A stretch of DNA of 64,000 bases from Parascedosporium putredinis. Its lineage: Eukaryota > Ascomycota > Sordariomycetes > Microascales > Microascaceae. Under the pieces are notes generated by a model that worked only from the letters and a program-made list of their open reading frames with translations, had not been told where the DNA came from and did no database searches. Made by a program: the position numbers and the translations under genes. Below are positions 61,527 through 64,000 of this stretch, piece after piece (the stretch's first letter is position 1; every line of letters begins with the position of its first letter). The stretch is from contig CASHTG010000010.1 of assembly GCA_949357655.1 (NCBI GenBank), positions 806,001-870,000 of the forward strand. Direction: 5' to 3'.

Positions 61527-62540
61527 TTAGCGGCCGCCGCCCCGGTCACGACCAGGGTTAGACTGGACGGTATGAGTCCTTGTAATAGTCGGGCGCACTG
61601 TAACTTGGACATAAGTGGTCATTGTCGTGGTAACCGGTGCGACACTGGCAAACACTTGGACTTCCATCGTTACCGTCGAGTGCTCTACCACCGTGTTGGT
61701 CGATGGCACATTAACATATTCGAACTCCGTTTCCGCCTGCGTCGAGGTGAAGAGACCAGGCTGGATACCAAGACACTTGCAGGCTGCGGTATATTTTTCC
61801 CACGAGTTACACGAAGGTTCCGCATACGCGGGGACGGCGGATGGGTTGACCCCTCGAGCTTGCACCAGCGCTGGCAGGGGCGTTGGCGGCGGCTCGTCGC
61901 GGGGACTTCTGCCGCGCACGGCTGTGACTGTCTTGGTGACGTAGACGGGGTTTCCCCGCGTCAAAGTTCTATAAACTGTGGACAATACGGTTATAGTGTC
62001 GGCCGGCAAATCGACAGCGATAGGAACGGCAACAGTGGCGACCGAGGTGGTCGTCCAATCTACCACTGAGGCCACCTCGACAGTTGACGTCACCCTTTGG
62101 GAGAACACAGAAGGTATTAGTTACGAAGAATCAGCGTCTACGACCCCCATTGATCATGCGGGCACTACCTCCCATCCTCACCAAGGCCAGAGGGTGGCAG
62201 AATGGACAGGGGCGGGTACGGAAAAGTATCTTACTTGGCCGTTTCGACCTTGGTCTTGACAAGGTTGTTCCTGCAGTCGTCGAACCCTGCCGAGGAGGGA
62301 GCTATTCCGATCGCTAAAACCCATCCTGTAAGCAGTGGACTTTGGGACATTTTCCAGCCTACCTGACTGACAGAAGGAGGGAAGCTTGCTTGTCGTTCCG
62401 CGGTTTGACCCGCATCAGGACTTACCAATTTGGCAGGAAACGAGAGCGCAGCAGGTCATCGGCGGCGAGACGGGGAACCGGCCGGCCGCGACGACTTGAA
62501 GCCAGCCGAGGCTGATGAGCAAGGGAGAGAAGAATTTCAT
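61527..62540 (-). CDS. Secreted Thr-rich protein, function unknown
   Basis: Three exons, 62426-62540, 62235-62325 and 61527-62094, join in phase to give 257 intact residues. Signal peptide MKFFSPLLISLGWLQVVAAG. The first exon has PPMTCCALVSCQIG and the second AGFDDCRNNLVKTKV, so cysteines are near the N-terminus. The third exon is Thr/Val-rich (for example TTTSVATVAVPIAV and VVEHSTVTMEVQV), with a Cys-containing stretch in the middle (PSCNSWEKYTAACKCLGI). It ends basic and Gly-rich (NPGRDRGGGR), with no GPI tail. The long Thr tracts suggest O-mannosylation. An N-terminal small Cys domain followed by Thr-rich and Cys segments is seen in uncharacterised fungal wall proteins. Acceptors follow CTAAT or similar branch sites. 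The gene ends downstream of a related fragment at 63886. Confidence 0.78.
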
Positions 62541-63885
62541 GGCGTTGATAAGATATAACGAGTGAAGTAGGTTTGGAAACGAGTGTAAAGGGGTCGGAGC
62601 GCAAGGCACATAAAAGGAAGGCGAAAGAAGAAGCGAGTGATGGCCGGTGGTTAAGATTTCCTCAAGATTTGTGATTTATGGAGAACGAGGTCTAGCTTAT
62701 ATAGGTTTTGCGAGTCCCTTGGTGCGTATGTTTAGCAATCACTTCTTCTCTGCTATCCATCTTGAACGCGTCGCTGAGCAGAGAAGACGAGCTGAGCTTG
62801 CCGTTACGTTGATGGAGAAACACCACGTACCGCAGTTCTCCCTTGGATGTAGCCGCCAAGCATACATCTCGGCAACCCTTATTATGGGTGTTGGCACTCG
62901 GTGGCCCTAGGAGTGTGTACAAATGCTTTCGGTTATGCGTGTTCGAAATCAGCACTGCTCGAAAATATCCCTTTCCGTTCAAAGCGGTGTCACATCCAAG
63001 GCGATAGTCGAGGGCAAACGAGATCGCTTCGGTTATGGTGGCAGTACCATGTATCGGCACCAAATCGTTTTGGAATTCCGTTCTCGGGTGCAGTAAAGGA
63101 TAAGGTTGATTATATTGGGACCACACTCGGATTTTGAACCTGTGTGTGGAGATAAGTGGTTTAGACCGTGTTGGACACCATTCAGCTCGCTATGCGTGGA
63201 CCGAGTGCCTGTCTCCAACGACTGGCTAGCGCTCAAGAATGTGGTAGGGGAGTTGAGGGTAAAACAATATATGGACGCCTGTTACCGCGTCAATTGAAGC
63301 CAAGCGTCAGTTCAGCTTCATGACACCGCCGATATTATGCAGGTCTTGGCCGGTAATGTGGGAGTGACGGTCGACTGGCGCTGAGCCCTACATGTACTTC
63401 AAGACGGTTCAACGTTACACACGACAGCGCAACCCTGCAGGATCTGCGTCTACGACACCCGCTCGACGAGTGCGCCCATGGTGAGAATTTCTAATTTCGC
63501 TTAGCGTCCATCTCTCTTTTCCGCACTTGGGCTTCTGCTTCGCATCATCTGTCACGCGAAGGCCACGACTTCTTTTGTGTCTAAGCGTAGGTCACAATAG
63601 GCATTATCCAAACTTCCAAAAGCTAACTACATCGCCATCATTTCTCGTGAGCCGGGCGGGTCTTTTCACTTCATTCAAGCATATCCGGTCTTCGACCATA
63701 ACAATGACAACTAAGCAGTTTCTCCCCTTAAAAGTGGACCGAGCTGAGATCGCGGCATCGTGGCCACGGAGGGTGACGAAGCAGGTGCCGGGCCCCCGCC
63801 ACTCCCGTAGACAAGTGCTGGGCAATTTAGGGGAGTGACGGCGAGTTGGCAATGCCGTGCCACTTCACGCCTTGCGTTGGCGAGT
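62541..63885. other. Intergenic, no gene seen
   Basis: Promoter side of the Thr-rich gene and the 3' flank of the next fragment. Confidence 0.5.
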
Positions 63886-64000
63886 TTAGAAAGTGGGGGC
63901 AGCATCATCAGCAGCGCCATCGTCGTTATTATTTTCGACCGGATCGGGGATCACTGTAGTAGTCACGGTGGCGATCGTGGTGGAGGTGACGACAGCAGTT
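63886..64000 (-). CDS. C-terminal fragment of a second Thr-rich protein (runs off the edge)
   Basis: Only the last 37 codons and the stop are in the window, on the minus strand. They read Thr/Val-rich (TAVVTSTTIATVTTTV) then an acidic Asn/Asp end (DNNNDD-like, EDNNNDD replaced here by VENNNDDGAADDAAPTF) and a stop at 63886-63888. Composition matches the Thr/Val tracts of the adjacent gene at 61527-62540, so a related tandem gene is likely. The rest lies outside. Confidence 0.55.
   Translation of the reverse strand, partial: TAVVTSTTIATVTTTVIPDPVENNNDDGAADDAAPTF

Noticed and set aside
1..64000. CRISPR array, rRNA or secondary-metabolite backbone gene
   Set aside because: No regularly spaced repeats, no 5S/18S/28S-like stretch, and no KS, adenylation or terpene-cyclase motifs were seen.

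Overview
The window is nuclear DNA of a filamentous ascomycete, most likely a Sordariomycete. The evidence is short GT-AG introns of about 45-170 bases with CTAAC-like branch sites, monocistronic genes on both strands separated by long pyrimidine-rich spacers, a heterokaryon-incompatibility (HET) gene, an AA13 starch LPMO, GPI-anchored secreted proteins, and a tRNA-Ala of fungal type. There are no operons, CRISPR arrays or rRNA genes.

Layout. 1-8 kb holds one GPI-anchored secreted protein and a long gene-poor stretch, part of it AT-rich. 8-13.5 kb holds the AA13-CBM20 LPMO, a bacterial-looking cytochrome P450 and an SSU1-type sulfite/dicarboxylate transporter. 13.5-21.4 kb is gene-poor, with one degenerate unknown gene. 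21.4-27.3 kb holds a single-pass membrane protein, a DUF7136-like GPI protein and a hexose transporter. After a 4.5 kb spacer comes a secreted GH127 beta-L-arabinofuranosidase (31.9-33.8 kb) and a tRNA-Ala. 35-51 kb has an accessory character: a HET-domain gene, a maltose-type O-acetyltransferase, an F-box/ankyrin protein, a large fungal polytopic membrane protein, an extended-SDR ketoreductase, an NmrA-like protein and an MFS transporter. 52-64 kb holds two paralogous secreted proteins, each built from two related cysteine-containing repeats, a DUF1275 membrane protein, a Thr-rich secreted protein and the C-terminal end of a second Thr-rich protein running off the right edge.

How the genes fit together. 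No single pathway is visible. The best-supported theme is extracellular carbohydrate use and the cell surface: AA13 LPMO, GH127, hexose transporter and several secreted or GPI-anchored proteins. The second theme is self/non-self recognition and detoxification at 35-51 kb.

Sequence quality. Most of the larger genes are interrupted by single missing bases, nearly always in G/C or T homopolymers. Re-reading in the next frame restores the family motifs each time, while several other genes are intact. This looks like residual long-read assembly error rather than mass pseudogenisation. Coordinates of interrupted genes therefore span several reading frames.
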